Origin: an uncultured Stenotrophomonas sp.
GTDB taxonomy: Bacteria; Pseudomonadota; Gammaproteobacteria; Xanthomonadales; Xanthomonadaceae
Length of the DNA stretch: 64,000 nt
NCBI RefSeq assembly: GCF_945952405.1
Contig: NZ_CAMFIA010000001.1
Span: 186,001-250,000 of the forward strand
Direction: 5' to 3'
Part shown: positions 1 through 9,134 of the stretch, one piece after another
How the letters are laid out: every line of letters starts with the position of its first letter
How positions within the stretch are numbered: the stretch's first letter is position 1
The notes under the pieces: model-generated
What the model saw: the letters and a program-made list of their open reading frames with translations, nothing else
What the model was told of the DNA's origin: nothing
Database searches by the model: none
Position numbers and translations under genes: made by a program

Positions 1-3000
1 GGTGACTTCGGCTGGAAGCGGGGGGATGGCTGGACCATCGTGCCGGGCGGAGAGAATGGCAGCACGCAGCGCGCCCAGTTCCACATGGACGGCACGTCGA
101 AGCTGATGAACATCCAGCGCGTGCAGGTGCTGCCGAACGAGACAATCACTGCTGCAGTCCGCGTCGACCAGGGCGCATCGAGCGCGGGCAAGGCAGGTGC
201 GGCGGTCATCATCGAGTGGTACGACGCCTCCGGTGCGCTGATCTCGACCTCCGAAGGCAACATGGTCGATTCGGCCTCCGGTGGCGCCATCTACGAATCA
301 CGCGTGACCGCTCGTGTTCCGTGGAACGCGGTGTTCATGTCAATCGGTGCCCGTGCTTTCCGCGACGGCGACAATGACGAGCTTTTCGTCGACAACTTCA
401 GCTGGGGCTCGATGCCCGAGGACGGTACGCTGGATCGCGGATATTCCTGGAACTTCGGAGATCGCTGGTCGCCAACAGGCTGGTCATGGAGCAGCGAGTA
501 CGGCGGATCGGCACAGTTTGACCGGACCGGCGAAGGTCGCATGGTCAGCTACAGCCGCCTGGATGTGCGCCCAGGCAGCCAGGTCAGCGCTCGCGTCAAT
601 GTGCAGCAGGGCGCGTCCAGTGCGGGGGAGGCGTGGGGCGCGGTGTTCCTGCGCTTCTTTGATGCCAATGGCAGCATCATCGCGGATGTCGAAGGGAATC
701 GCGTTGACAGTGGGTCAGGCGGTGAATGGCATGAGTCGGTGCTCAGTACGAAGGTGCCGCCGGGTGCGGTGAGCATGACCATCGGCGCTGTCGCCGGGCG
801 TAATGGAGGATCGGATCCGCTTTGGGTGGACGACTTCAGCTGGAACTACGAGCGCGATGGCGAACTCGATTCGACCGGGAACTATGTCGATCCCGATCCC
901 AGCGATCCGTACAACATGGCCGAGCCCTTCAAGGTCTACTGGTACGACTATGACGCGCAGAATCGGGTCAAGGTGGCCAATGGCCGCCTGGTCAACAACC
1001 AGATCGTGCTGGGCAACGCCGACGTCAGCTATGCGCTGGACTACGACGAAGCTGGCCGCGCCGTACGCCGCCGTTACCTGTCCGGGCTTACCGAGGTTTC
1101 CGAAACCACCCAGTACGATGACCGCGGCCAGCGCCTGAAGGTGTTCCAGGCCGTTGGCCTGGACAGCACCGCACCGGTATCGCTGAAGGACAGCTACAGC
1201 TACGACGCGATGGGCCGGGTGATCGAACAGCGTACCTACTTCGATGCCGGAAGCACCCGCAATGGCATCGACATCGGTGGTTGGCTCAAGCATGCCGAGA
1301 CCTTCAGCTACGATGCCGACGGCCGCATTCTGCGGCAGAGCATCCTGGGGCGGGAGCTCGGCTGGACCGCCACTGCCCAGAACGATGGTGGCGCCGCACA
1401 GGTAACCCAGCTGGGTGTACTGCAGAACCTGGCGTGGATCGATTATTCCGCCTATGGCTATGACGCCGCGGGGCGCCTGCGTGGCTATACGTACCAGTAC
1501 TCCCTGCATGAAGAGAGCAGTGGTGCGCTGCCAGGCGATCCCAAGGGCTATACCCACCGTTACACCTATTCCTACGAGGCGCGTGACAGCTACCTGGAGT
1601 CGCGCATCTACGGGCAGAGCAGCAACCAGAACTTCCGCGCCTCCACCAGCTACAGCAGCTACGATGCCTGGGGGCGTCGTGTCGCAGTACGCGAACAGAC
1701 GCCGCTGAGCAGCGACCTGGGCAAGCTGGACGACCGTATCCGCTATTTCAGCTATGACGGTACCGGCAGCATCCTGCGTCGCCGCGAGGGGTCGTTGGCC
1801 GGCGGTGTGTTCACCCAGAGCGCCGCGCAGAAGACCCAGACCCAGCTGTACGCCTATGTTGGTGGCCAACTTGTGGCCTCGGGCAAACGCAACGGCGAGG
1901 TCGATGTGGTTGGCCGGCTGACGGCTTACCAAAGCAACAACGCTGCCGGCAGTTCGCGGACCACGGTGCAGGCGGGCGAGACCCTGCGGGGTATCGCGCA
2001 GCGCGTCTACGGCAATGCCAATCTCTGGTACGTGTTGGCAGAGGCCAACGCCATCGCCGATGACAGTGGCCTGACCGCCGGTACCACCCTGGTGGTGCCG
2101 GAGGTGAAGGTCACCGCCAACGACGCGAGCACGTTCAAGCCATTCAACCCGCAGGAAGCGATCGGCAATACATCACCGTCGCTGCCTTACATCGAACCGC
2201 CGCCGAAGGAGCATTGCAACGGCATCGCCATGGTGCTGATGGTCATTGTGGCCGTCGTCGCAACCGTGTTCACCGCGGGTGCCGCCGCGCTGGCATTCGG
2301 CGCGGTTGCAGCGGGTACCGGCGCCTTCGCAGCGGGTACCGCGGTGTTGACCGGAACGGCCATGGCCGCGGCAACCGGCTTTGCCGCGACCGCTGCGGTC
2401 GCCGGCGCGGCCTTCGTTGGAGGAATGGCGGGCAGCATTGCCAGCCAGGCGGTCGGCAAGGCGATGGGCGTGGTCGACAGCTTCAGCCTGAGAAGTGCGG
2501 TCGGCAGCGGCCTGGGCGCTGCGGCCGGCGCCGGTATTGCCGGTGCCATCGGTGGTGGTGCGCAGGTGAGTGAGCTGATCCAGGCCGGAAGCTACGGCCG
2601 GGTTGCCGCGATTGGCGCAGCAAACGCAGCCGCCGGCTATGCAGCAGGCAAGATCGCCGGCGTCGCTGACACGCACTTCAGCTGGCGTGCCATCGCAGCG
2701 AATGCGGTGAGTTCGGTGGTGGGCGGAAAGATCAACCAGAAGCTTGGCACCTCGGTCTCACCCTACATCGGCAATGGCATCGTCAATGACACCATCGGCG
2801 GCATGGTGGGGGGTGTGGTGAGCCTGCACGCACGCCGGACCTTTGGCGTGGCTGATGACATCAACTATGGCGCGATTGCGGCTGATGCGTTTGGGAATGC
2901 GCTTGGAACTGCACTTGCTCAGTACTCGTCGACCGGGAAACGAGTTGATGCTGTGCTGCCGGAGGCAAGCAATGCTAAGTATGGCGAAACCCTCTCAGAT

Positions 3001-4158
3001 GCTGAGTATCGCGCAACTTGGTTGTATGGAGCCGCGGGCGGCAAGGATGATGTCATCTACTCGGATGGAAGTCCGACATATCTGCTCGCTGGGCAAGGCG
3101 GCGGCGCCGGAAACTCCGCTCCGCCGGATATATATGATGCGCTCTGGAAGGAGGCGGGGTACACGGCTCCTTTGAAGGCTCTTGACGGGCAGCCCCTACT
3201 CCTTGCGCAAGATTTCCCGGGAACAGCAGAAGACATTTGGGAGGCCGCCCGCATCGACGTGCGCCCCGATGCTTCTACCGTTGTGGGCGGCGTACAAGCT
3301 TCCTGGGACGGTGGGATGAGTTCGCTGCTGTCTAGCTTGGACGCGACTCCGCTTTCCAGTCGCTTTGACGCGGCAGGGCGGACGATGCCGCAGATGACGT
3401 ACAGGGATCCAAGCATCGAGGCAAACTGGGAAGCGAGTAACAGGCAGATCGATCAATATCGAGAGAGCGCTCTCTCGGCGGGGATGGGCCTGGTGGCAAG
3501 GTCGGTGGGCGGCGACGAGCGAACTGTCGCTATGGCTAGTGATCTTGGCTACATTGCAGGCTCAGTCCTGCCGGCTGCTCAACGAGGCCGGTCTGGCAAG
3601 GTGTCTGCCGCTCCGCGAAATAGGAACTTGCCGGCGAGCTCAGTCGCTACGGCATCGTCCATAGACGGGCGGGGCTCAAGACCCGTGCTGGATCCCTCAG
3701 TAGGAGTACCCGCTACAAGGTCGGCTGCCCGTCTTGATCCGGTGATCGAAAGAGATGTGCATGGCAATGAGATTCATTACAGAACAATGAGTACGAATGA
3801 CTATCGCTCTCTCATGAGTACCGGCAAGATGCCGGCCACTTCCGAGACCTTTATTTCGCCTTCTCAGAGTTATGCGGAAAAATATCGAGGTGTCACCGTT
3901 CGTTTTACCACGGTGCCGGGAACGTCGGAGCGACTGGCCGGTATCGGCGTGTATGGCAATGAAGGAAGCGCTGCAGCGATGCCTGGTTTAACCAAAGCGC
4001 CTGCCGGCTGGGCGACATCCAATGCCATGTTCAAGAAGGAGCGTGGAGTCATGAACACCGGCCTTGGAAAAGGCGCTGCGCTCGACATTTTCAATGAGAG
4101 CGTCCTCAAGTATGATGTGGTTCGGCCACAGGTACACACTGTCAGGGGCAATAGATGA
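1..4158 (+). CDS. YD-repeat/LysM polymorphic toxin, 5' end outside window
   Basis: The frame is open from base 1, so the start lies upstream; 1385 residues are visible. In order: two tandem beta-sandwich modules of carbohydrate-binding type, each ending in a 'W/FVDDFSW'-like motif (residues about 1-135 and 145-295); YD-type repeats (about 310-635, many 'YDxxGR' units); a LysM motif (654-702, starting TTVQAGETLRGIAQRVYG); an Ala/Gly-rich hydrophobic stretch (about 740-960); then a variable tail. The last 140 residues (from VIERDVHGNEIHYRTMS) look like a separate toxin domain. Their R, S and late E positions resemble an ADP-ribosyltransferase, but that is a guess. This architecture is known in Gammaproteobacteria as a delivery scaffold for exchangeable C-terminal toxins. 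The tail (from about 2860) is poorer in GC than the body, as expected after tip exchange. The next gene overlaps the stop by 4 bases and is the probable immunity gene. Confidence 0.85.
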   Translation, partial: GDFGWKRGDGWTIVPGGENGSTQRAQFHMDGTSKLMNIQRVQVLPNETITAAVRVDQGASSAGKAGAAVIIEWYDASGALISTSEGNMVDSASGGAIYESRVTARVPWNAVFMSIGARAFRDGDNDELFVDNFSWGSMPEDGTLDRGYSWNFGDRWSPTGWSWSSEYGGSAQFDRTGEGRMVSYSRLDVRPGSQVSARVNVQQGASSAGEAWGAVFLRFFDANGSIIADVEGNRVDSGSGGEWHESVLSTKVPPGAVSMTIGAVAGRNGGSDPLWVDDFSWNYERDGELDSTGNYVDPDPSDPYNMAEPFKVYWYDYDAQNRVKVANGRLVNNQIVLGNADVSYALDYDEAGRAVRRRYLSGLTEVSETTQYDDRGQRLKVFQAVGLDSTAPVSLKDSYSYDAMGRVIEQRTYFDAGSTRNGIDIGGWLKHAETFSYDADGRILRQSILGRELGWTATAQNDGGAAQVTQLGVLQNLAWIDYSAYGYDAAGRLRGYTYQYSLHEESSGALPGDPKGYTHRYTYSYEARDSYLESRIYGQSSNQNFRASTSYSSYDAWGRRVAVREQTPLSSDLGKLDDRIRYFSYDGTGSILRRREGSLAGGVFTQSAAQKTQTQLYAYVGGQLVASGKRNGEVDVVGRLTAYQSNNAAGSSRTTVQAGETLRGIAQRVYGNANLWYVLAEANAIADDSGLTAGTTLVVPEVKVTANDASTFKPFNPQEAIGNTSPSLPYIEPPPKEHCNGIAMVLMVIVAVVATVFTAGAAALAFGAVAAGTGAFAAGTAVLTGTAMAAATGFAATAAVAGAAFVGGMAGSIASQAVGKAMGVVDSFSLRSAVGSGLGAAAGAGIAGAIGGGAQVSELIQAGSYGRVAAIGAANAAAGYAAGKIAGVADTHFSWRAIAANAVSSVVGGKINQKLGTSVSPYIGNGIVNDTIGGMVGGVVSLHARRTFGVADDINYGAIAADAFGNALGTALAQYSSTGKRVDAVLPEASNAKYGETLSDAEYRATWLYGAAGGKDDVIYSDGSPTYLLAGQGGGAGNSAPPDIYDALWKEAGYTAPLKALDGQPLLLAQDFPGTAEDIWEAARIDVRPDASTVVGGVQASWDGGMSSLLSSLDATPLSSRFDAAGRTMPQMTYRDPSIEANWEASNRQIDQYRESALSAGMGLVARSVGGDERTVAMASDLGYIAGSVLPAAQRGRSGKVSAAPRNRNLPASSVATASSIDGRGSRPVLDPSVGVPATRSAARLDPVIERDVHGNEIHYRTMSTNDYRSLMSTGKMPATSETFISPSQSYAEKYRGVTVRFTTVPGTSERLAGIGVYGNEGSAAAMPGLTKAPAGWATSNAMFKKERGVMNTGLGKGAALDIFNESVLKYDVVRPQVHTVRGNR

Positions 4159-4589
4159 AGGTCGTATACAGCCTTCGCAGTGATCTTGAGAAGGATCCTG
4201 CCAGAGTTTTGGAGACGCAAGCCCTAACGTTGAATGACGCGAGGCCCATGCTGGGACTGAAGGGGAGCAGAGGGCTTTTTGGAAGCGCTGAGTGGTGGTC
4301 GAATGTCGAATCCGGAGTTATTGATGTTGCGTACGTCACGGGTGTAATCAAGGAGCTTTATGTTGCTGGACAGGAGCGCCTCGATCACCCGAATGAGTTC
4401 GAACTCACTCTGGATGACGGTGGCGTAAGATCGGAAGGAATACTGGTTGATGATCCTGGTTTGATTTCCGAGTATGTTCCCGGGCGGCGAGTGCGAATTA
4501 AGTATGCTTACGATGAGCTTAAGTGTCCGTTGCCGGATGGGCGCCCTCAGTACCTTGACTTCGTTTTAGAGATTGCCATCGAAGAATGA
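4155..4589 (+). CDS. probable immunity protein for the upstream toxin
   Basis: The protein has 144 residues, is acidic and soluble, and has no signal peptide or membrane segment. I recognise no family. Its ATG overlaps the stop of the toxin gene (ATGA), so the two are translationally coupled. Base composition is clearly lower in GC than in the genes from 4755 on, matching the toxin tail. A small cytosolic protein encoded directly after a polymorphic toxin is usually the cognate immunity protein that binds and blocks the toxin domain. That role is inferred from position only. Confidence 0.6.
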   Translation: MKVVYSLRSDLEKDPARVLETQALTLNDARPMLGLKGSRGLFGSAEWWSNVESGVIDVAYVTGVIKELYVAGQERLDHPNEFELTLDDGGVRSEGILVDDPGLISEYVPGRRVRIKYAYDELKCPLPDGRPQYLDFVLEIAIEE

Positions 4590-4754
4590 TGTGCTTACTC
4601 CTTGCCTGAGCTGGCTCGGAATCGAGGCCTGGTCGATTCGATTGGGCCTGGGTACAGAGTTGGGCTGGATTGAGTTTCCTGAGTTTGGAATCGGCGGACG
4701 CGGATTTTCATTGAATTGAACTTGGCGCAAGCTTGGCTGGTGCAGGAGCCGCAG

Positions 4755-5312
4755 ATGGATTTTGTAAAGCTGGACATGGAAGAGCTACTCCGCCTGTCGA
4801 TCGATGCGATCGCGGGCAACCGCCAGGCCGACGCGCTGGTGCTGCTCAAGACCGCGCTTGAACGCGAACCGGAGCACGTCAACGCGACCTACCTGCTGGC
4901 GGCCCAGCACGCCCAGCTGGGCCTGGTGGACCGGGCCGAGGTGGGTTTCCGCAAGGTGGTCGCGGCCGCCCCTGACCTGGCCATCGCGCGCTTCCAGTAC
5001 GCGCAGTTGCTGATGGGGCAGGGCAGGGCCGAAGAGGCGCGACAGATGTTGGCGCCGGTGCGGGCCCAGGTCGACGCGCTGGGGGCGTATGCCCGGGCCC
5101 TCGATGCCGCGGCTGACCAGCGCATGGACGACGCCCTGCGTGAACTGGATGAGGGTCTGGCCCAGCCACAGGCACTGCCGGCGCTGGCCATCGACATGCG
5201 CCGTCTGCGTGACCAGCTGGCGGGTTCGGCGCCTGCGTCGTTGTCCGAGGTGGCAACGCGCATCGACACGCCTGCACCGATCTTCCTGACCGGGTATGGT
5301 CGCACCAACTAG
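4755..5312 (+). CDS. TPR-repeat protein at the head of the flagellar-type locus
   Basis: The protein has 185 residues and no signal peptide, so it is probably cytoplasmic. Residues about 20-110 carry two to three tetratricopeptide repeats, for example around EPEHVNATYLLAAQHAQLG and DLAIARFQYAQLLMGQG. The ATG at 4755 is chosen because GGAG lies at 4744-4747; an in-frame ATG at 4716 has no such site. The gene is followed after 20 bases by another small gene and then by the flagellar-type operon. TPR proteins next to export systems often act as chaperones or assembly scaffolds. That role is an inference here. Confidence 0.7.
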   Translation: MDFVKLDMEELLRLSIDAIAGNRQADALVLLKTALEREPEHVNATYLLAAQHAQLGLVDRAEVGFRKVVAAAPDLAIARFQYAQLLMGQGRAEEARQMLAPVRAQVDALGAYARALDAAADQRMDDALRELDEGLAQPQALPALAIDMRRLRDQLAGSAPASLSEVATRIDTPAPIFLTGYGRTN

Positions 5313-5332
5313 CTGCTGGCCGCGGGTGCTGC

Positions 5333-5698
5333 ATGCCGATTGATCGGACCTCCCTACCAACGCCGTTGATCGCCGTGATGCGCGCCGAGCTCAGCCGGCG
5401 CGGCGAGCGGGCGCGTGCGGGGAATTCCGGCGCCCCTGCTTCGGCGCCGCCGTCGTCGTCGCCCCGCTCGCTGCGTGCTGAAGTGGCCGGCCTGGTGCGC
5501 GGCGTGGATACCCAGGACCCGGTGGCGATGCGCGCCGCACGCCGCCGGGTGATACGCGCGGTCCTGCTCGCCGAACTGGGTTCGGAGCTGCGTGAGTACA
5601 GCCAATGGCAGCCGATGCTGGACACCCTGGTGGACAGCCTTGAGGCGAACGAGGAACACCGCGAAGCGTTCCAGGCGCTCATCCGTTCTGTGACCTGA
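5333..5698 (+). CDS. hypothetical protein of the flagellar-type locus
   Basis: The protein has 121 residues in two parts: a disordered N-terminus rich in Ala, Pro and Ser (residues about 25-45) and an alpha-helical C-terminus (from about 48). I do not recognise the family. It starts 20 bases after the TPR gene and is probably co-transcribed with it. No signal peptide or transmembrane helix is visible. The shape (disordered head, helical tail) would suit a partner of the TPR proteins or of the export apparatus, but nothing in the sequence proves it. Confidence 0.6.
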   Translation: MPIDRTSLPTPLIAVMRAELSRRGERARAGNSGAPASAPPSSSPRSLRAEVAGLVRGVDTQDPVAMRAARRRVIRAVLLAELGSELREYSQWQPMLDTLVDSLEANEEHREAFQALIRSVT

Positions 5699-5730
5699 TC
5701 TCAGGATTTCAACAATCCCTTGACGCCCTA

Positions 5731-5760
5731 TTGACACCCGCGATTGCACAGCTGTAGTTT
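5731..5760 (+). promoter_or_regulatory. possible sigma70-type promoter for the flagellar-type operon
   Basis: TTGACA at 5731-5736 is a perfect -35 box. TAGTTT at 5755-5760 is a weak -10 box, 18 bases further on. The site lies in the only sizeable gap (about 150 bases) between the small upstream genes and the 25-gene operon. No good sigma54 or FliA-type motif was seen here. A second TTGACG at 5720 overlaps the region. Confidence 0.4.
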
Positions 5761-5847
5761 CACCCAGCGCTCACGGCTCGGGGGGAACGACCGGGGTGCA
5801 GAAGGGAATGTCGAGCATAGGGGCTGGCGTACGTTCGTGCGCTGGAG

Positions 5848-7020
5848 ATGCAATCAGTCACGTCAGGAATCGTGCCACTCATGGAAGGCAACGGTGTGCG
5901 TGTGGCGCGCCTGCGAGGGTATCTCGCAGCGGATTCAGGTAACTCGGAACTTGCGTGTGAACTGCTGGATCTGCTGCTGGCCGAAGGCGCGGTCGGCGAA
6001 GCTGATCGCGTGCTTTCAGAGCTGCCCGCCAGCACGCTCGGGCACCCGGCGGTAGCCTTCCGACAGGCACGCTGCGCACTGGCCAGTGGCCGTTACGCAC
6101 AGGCTGCGCAGCAGTTGCAGGGCCTGATCGAAGCCGGGGCGGATGCGCCGGGTATCGCCCACGATCTCGCCTTCTGCCAGCTGTGCCTGCGCCAACCAGA
6201 GCGCGCCCAGGCGACCGTGTCGCAGGCGATCACCACGCATGGCGCGTCGGCATCGTTGCTGATTCTTGCGGCCCGGATCGCCCTGATGCAGGCCGACCAT
6301 GACCAGGCATTGGCCCACGCTGACGGCGCCTTGATCCTTGATCCCGAGGACGCGCAGGCGTTGGGGGTGCGGGCACTGGCACTGTTCGATGGCAACCATC
6401 TGGAGCCGGCCGCAGTGGCTGCCGATGCAGGCCTTCGCCGCGATCCGGACCAGCATGAGTCGCTGCTGGTGGCGGCCACGCTTGCGTTGTGGCGCCGCGA
6501 CGCGGCTGCTGCCGAGCGGATGTATGAGCGCGCACTGCAGCGCCACCCCAACTCCGGGCGTGCCCTGTCCGGTCAAGGCCAGTGCGCGATGATGGCAAAC
6601 GACCTGCCGCGTGCCCGTAGCATCCTGGAGCATGCTGTGCAGACCATGCCGGGACATATCGGTACGTGGCACGCATTGGCCTGGACCCAGTTGCTGCAGG
6701 GCCAGCGTGAGGCCGCGCGAGGCAGCTACCAGCAGGCCTATGCGATCGACCGCAATTTTGGCGATACCCACGGTGGGCTGGCACTGGTCGCGGTGCTTGC
6801 GGGCGAGCACGACGAGGCGGAGCAGTCGATCCAGAAGGCATTGCGGCTTGCACCTGGCTCGATCACCGCGCGCTACGCGCGCAGCCTGCTGCTGGAGGCG
6901 CAGGGCGATGCCCAGGGCGCGCAGGCATTGCTGTCTGAGCTGCTCGAAGGCTCAGGCGTGACAACGCTGCCCGTCGCCGAGTTCTCGCGGCGCCTGCACC
7001 GCACACTCGTTCCCCACTGA
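5848..7020 (+). CDS. large TPR protein, first gene of the flagellar-type operon
   Basis: The protein has 390 residues, almost entirely tetratricopeptide-type helical repeats (about eight to ten units, such as HDQALAHADGALILDPEDAQ and DEAEQSIQKALRLAPGS), with no signal peptide. The start is uncertain: the ATG at 5848 has GGAG directly against it, while the in-frame ATG at 5881 has AGGA twelve bases upstream and begins just before the first repeat. It ends 18 bases before fliQ and is surely co-transcribed with it. A cytoplasmic TPR superhelix here could be an export chaperone or a structural scaffold taking the place of missing C-ring parts. That is inference. Confidence 0.75.
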   Translation: MQSVTSGIVPLMEGNGVRVARLRGYLAADSGNSELACELLDLLLAEGAVGEADRVLSELPASTLGHPAVAFRQARCALASGRYAQAAQQLQGLIEAGADAPGIAHDLAFCQLCLRQPERAQATVSQAITTHGASASLLILAARIALMQADHDQALAHADGALILDPEDAQALGVRALALFDGNHLEPAAVAADAGLRRDPDQHESLLVAATLALWRRDAAAAERMYERALQRHPNSGRALSGQGQCAMMANDLPRARSILEHAVQTMPGHIGTWHALAWTQLLQGQREAARGSYQQAYAIDRNFGDTHGGLALVAVLAGEHDEAEQSIQKALRLAPGSITARYARSLLLEAQGDAQGAQALLSELLEGSGVTTLPVAEFSRRLHRTLVPH

Positions 7021-7038
7021 CCAGGGCGAAACATTCAG

Positions 7039-7302
7039 ATGGATTCTGATTTCGCCATGCGCCTGCTGATCGACACCCTTATCGCCGCACTGAAAATGTC
7101 GGCGCCCGTGCTGCTGTCCACGCTGGTCATCGGCTTGTTGATCTCGATCGTGCAGGTGGTCACCCAGGTGCAGGAAATGACCCTCACCTTCGTCCCCAAG
7201 ATCATCGTCGTCGGCGTGGTTTGCGTGGCCATGGGGGGCTGGATGCTGTCGATCGCGGTCGAACTTGCCAAGCGCATGTTCGAAGCGGCGGCGGGAATGT
7301 AG
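7039..7302 (+). CDS. fliQ: flagellar-type export gate protein FliQ
   Basis: The protein has 87 residues, the normal size for FliQ/SctS, with two transmembrane helices (about 17-37 and 50-75). The central segment VVTQVQEMTLTFVPKIIVVG matches the family's conserved loop. FliQ is part of the FliP-FliQ-FliR core complex that forms the export channel in the inner membrane. It is followed after 3 bases by fliR. Here the PQR genes are split: fliQ and fliR head the operon, while fliO and fliP are about 17 kb downstream at its end. Confidence 0.95.
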   Translation: MDSDFAMRLLIDTLIAALKMSAPVLLSTLVIGLLISIVQVVTQVQEMTLTFVPKIIVVGVVCVAMGGWMLSIAVELAKRMFEAAAGM

Positions 7303-7305
7303 CCC

Positions 7306-8070
7306 ATGGATGCCCTGCACCAGTTTGCCGGCAGCTTCCTGCTGGCAATGATCCGCTACCTGCCTGCCACAGCGATGACATCGTTGACGCCGCTGCGCTG
7401 GGCGCCGCCGATGGTGCGCATCGTGCTGGCAATGGTGCTGGCGTGGCTGACCGTGCAGGCGCAGCCGCTGCAGGCAACCCTGCCGCAGGGCGGAGCGTTC
7501 GGCTGGGTGGTGGCGGCGGTGGGTGAGCTGATGCTGGGCCTGGCGTTCGGCCTGGCGGTGATGTTGCCGCAGACCGCGTTGCACATGGGCGGCTGGCTGA
7601 TCGACATCCAGGCCGGTGCCAGCGCAGCGGTGCTGTTCAATCCGGCCGCACAGGGCGAGACCCAGTCACTGCTGGGCACGTTGCTGATGCTGGTCGGTAC
7701 GGTGCTGTTCTTCACTCTGGATCTGCACCTGGACCTGTACCGCATGCTGGTATCCAGTGCGCAGGTACTTCCGCTCGGGCAGGGCGGCCGCCTGCATGCC
7801 GACGGACTTTTCGGCATGCTGGGCAGCAGCTTCCTGCTGGGCCTGGTGATGGTGGCGCCGGTGGTGCTGGCATTGCTTGCCGTGGACATCGGTGCGGCGT
7901 ATGCCACGCGCTCGATGCCGCAGGCCAACGTGTACTTTCTGGTGCTGCCGGTGAAGATGATCGTGGCGCTGCTGATGCTGATGGCAACGCTGCCGTTCGT
8001 GCCGGCGTTGTTCGAGCGCCTGTATCGCGATGCCTTCCAGCGCATCCCGTCGTTGCTGGGGGGCGCATGA
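7306..8070 (+). CDS. fliR: flagellar-type export gate protein FliR
   Basis: The protein has 254 residues with about six hydrophobic segments, as expected of FliR/SctT. The conserved region LPQTALHMGGWLIDIQAGA (residues about 86-104) is typical of the family. It is an inner-membrane component of the export gate. It overlaps flhB by 4 bases (ATGA), indicating translational coupling and fixed stoichiometry. No unusual feature was seen. Confidence 0.95.
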   Translation: MDALHQFAGSFLLAMIRYLPATAMTSLTPLRWAPPMVRIVLAMVLAWLTVQAQPLQATLPQGGAFGWVVAAVGELMLGLAFGLAVMLPQTALHMGGWLIDIQAGASAAVLFNPAAQGETQSLLGTLLMLVGTVLFFTLDLHLDLYRMLVSSAQVLPLGQGGRLHADGLFGMLGSSFLLGLVMVAPVVLALLAVDIGAAYATRSMPQANVYFLVLPVKMIVALLMLMATLPFVPALFERLYRDAFQRIPSLLGGA

Positions 8071-9134
8071 GCCAGCCCGATCAGGACAAGACCGAGCAGC
8101 CGACCCCGCACCACCTTGAGCAGGCGCGACAGCGCGGCGAGGTCGCCAAGAGCGCGGACGTGTCGGGCAGCCTGGTGCTGGTCGTGTTCGCGGCGGCGCT
8201 GGCCATGACCGTGGGAGGCATCGCGATTGCGTTGGCCGACGCGACCCGGCGCCTGCTGGCCCTGGCAGGCAACGCGCCGGAGCTCAATGCGGCGTTTGTG
8301 CACTGGACCGTGCGTGCCTATGGCCCGGTCGGGCAGGCCGTGCTGCCGCTGGTGCTGGCGCTGCTGGTCACCGGCGTGCTTGGCAACCTGCTGCAGACCG
8401 GCCCGATGTTCACCACCCAGCCGTTGAAGCCCGACTTCAAGCGGATGAACCCAGCCAATGCGCTGCGCCGCATCTTTTCGATGCGGACCCTGTGGGAGCT
8501 TGGCAAGATGACCGCCAAGTTCCTGTTGCTGGGCGCCGTATGCGCGGTATTCGCCTGGAAGGCGCGGGGCCTGGCGGAAGCCGTGATCCAGGTGCTGCCG
8601 CAGCGCGTGGGCGCACTGTTCCGCGACATGTTCGTGCAGACATCGCTGTACGTGCTGCTGGTGTTGGGCCTGGTGGCGGTTGCCGACCTGCTGTTCACCC
8701 GGCGCGAGTACATGCGCAAGATGCGCATGAGCCGGCGCGAGGTGCGCGACGAAGTGCGCCGCCGCGACGGCGATCCCGCCATCAAGTCCAAGCGCCGCCA
8801 GCAATCGCGCGAGCTGCTGCGCAAGACCCGTGCACTGGCGCGCGTGCACGAGGCCGACGTGGTACTGACCAACCCGACCCATGTGGCGGTGGCACTCCGC
8901 TATCGCCCGGGCAAGATGCTGGGGCCGGTGGTCATTGCCAAGGGCGCTGGTTCGCTGGCGGCCATCATCCGCCGCCTGGCCGGCCGCCATCAGGTCCCGG
9001 TGATGCGCCTGCCCGTGTTGGCACGCGCACTCTACAAGGAGTGCGACATCGACCACACCGTGCCCGAGGCACTGTACGGCGAGCTGGCGCCGGTGTACCG
9101 GACGCTGTGGAAGCGAAAGGGAGCATCCGCATGA
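8067..9134 (+). CDS. flhB: flagellar-type export switch protein FlhB
   Basis: The protein has 355 residues. The N-terminus is canonical (DKTEQPTPHHLEQARQRGEV), followed by four transmembrane helices and a cytoplasmic domain containing the self-cleavage motif NPTH at residues 269-272, the same numbering as in Salmonella FlhB. FlhB cleavage between N and P changes export from rod/hook to later substrates. The intact NPTH means the specificity switch should still work, although no filament substrate is encoded in this cluster. The gene overlaps flhA by 4 bases. Confidence 0.96.
   Translation: MSQPDQDKTEQPTPHHLEQARQRGEVAKSADVSGSLVLVVFAAALAMTVGGIAIALADATRRLLALAGNAPELNAAFVHWTVRAYGPVGQAVLPLVLALLVTGVLGNLLQTGPMFTTQPLKPDFKRMNPANALRRIFSMRTLWELGKMTAKFLLLGAVCAVFAWKARGLAEAVIQVLPQRVGALFRDMFVQTSLYVLLVLGLVAVADLLFTRREYMRKMRMSRREVRDEVRRRDGDPAIKSKRRQQSRELLRKTRALARVHEADVVLTNPTHVAVALRYRPGKMLGPVVIAKGAGSLAAIIRRLAGRHQVPVMRLPVLARALYKECDIDHTVPEALYGELAPVYRTLWKRKGASA

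Noticed and set aside
4722-4738. Sigma54-like -24/-12 element TTGGCGC-N4-TTGGCT before the first TPR gene
   Set aside because: GG and GC have the right spacing, but transcription would start at about 4749, after the GGAG site at 4744 and only a few bases before the ATG at 4755.
5825-5842. Sigma54-like TGGCGTAC...TGC before the large TPR gene
   Set aside because: The distance between GG and GC is one base too long, and the -12 part is weak.
7356-9056. Antisense open frame of 566 codons across fliR and flhB
   Set aside because: It is a shadow rich in His, Gln and Arg with no domain; fliR and flhB are certain.
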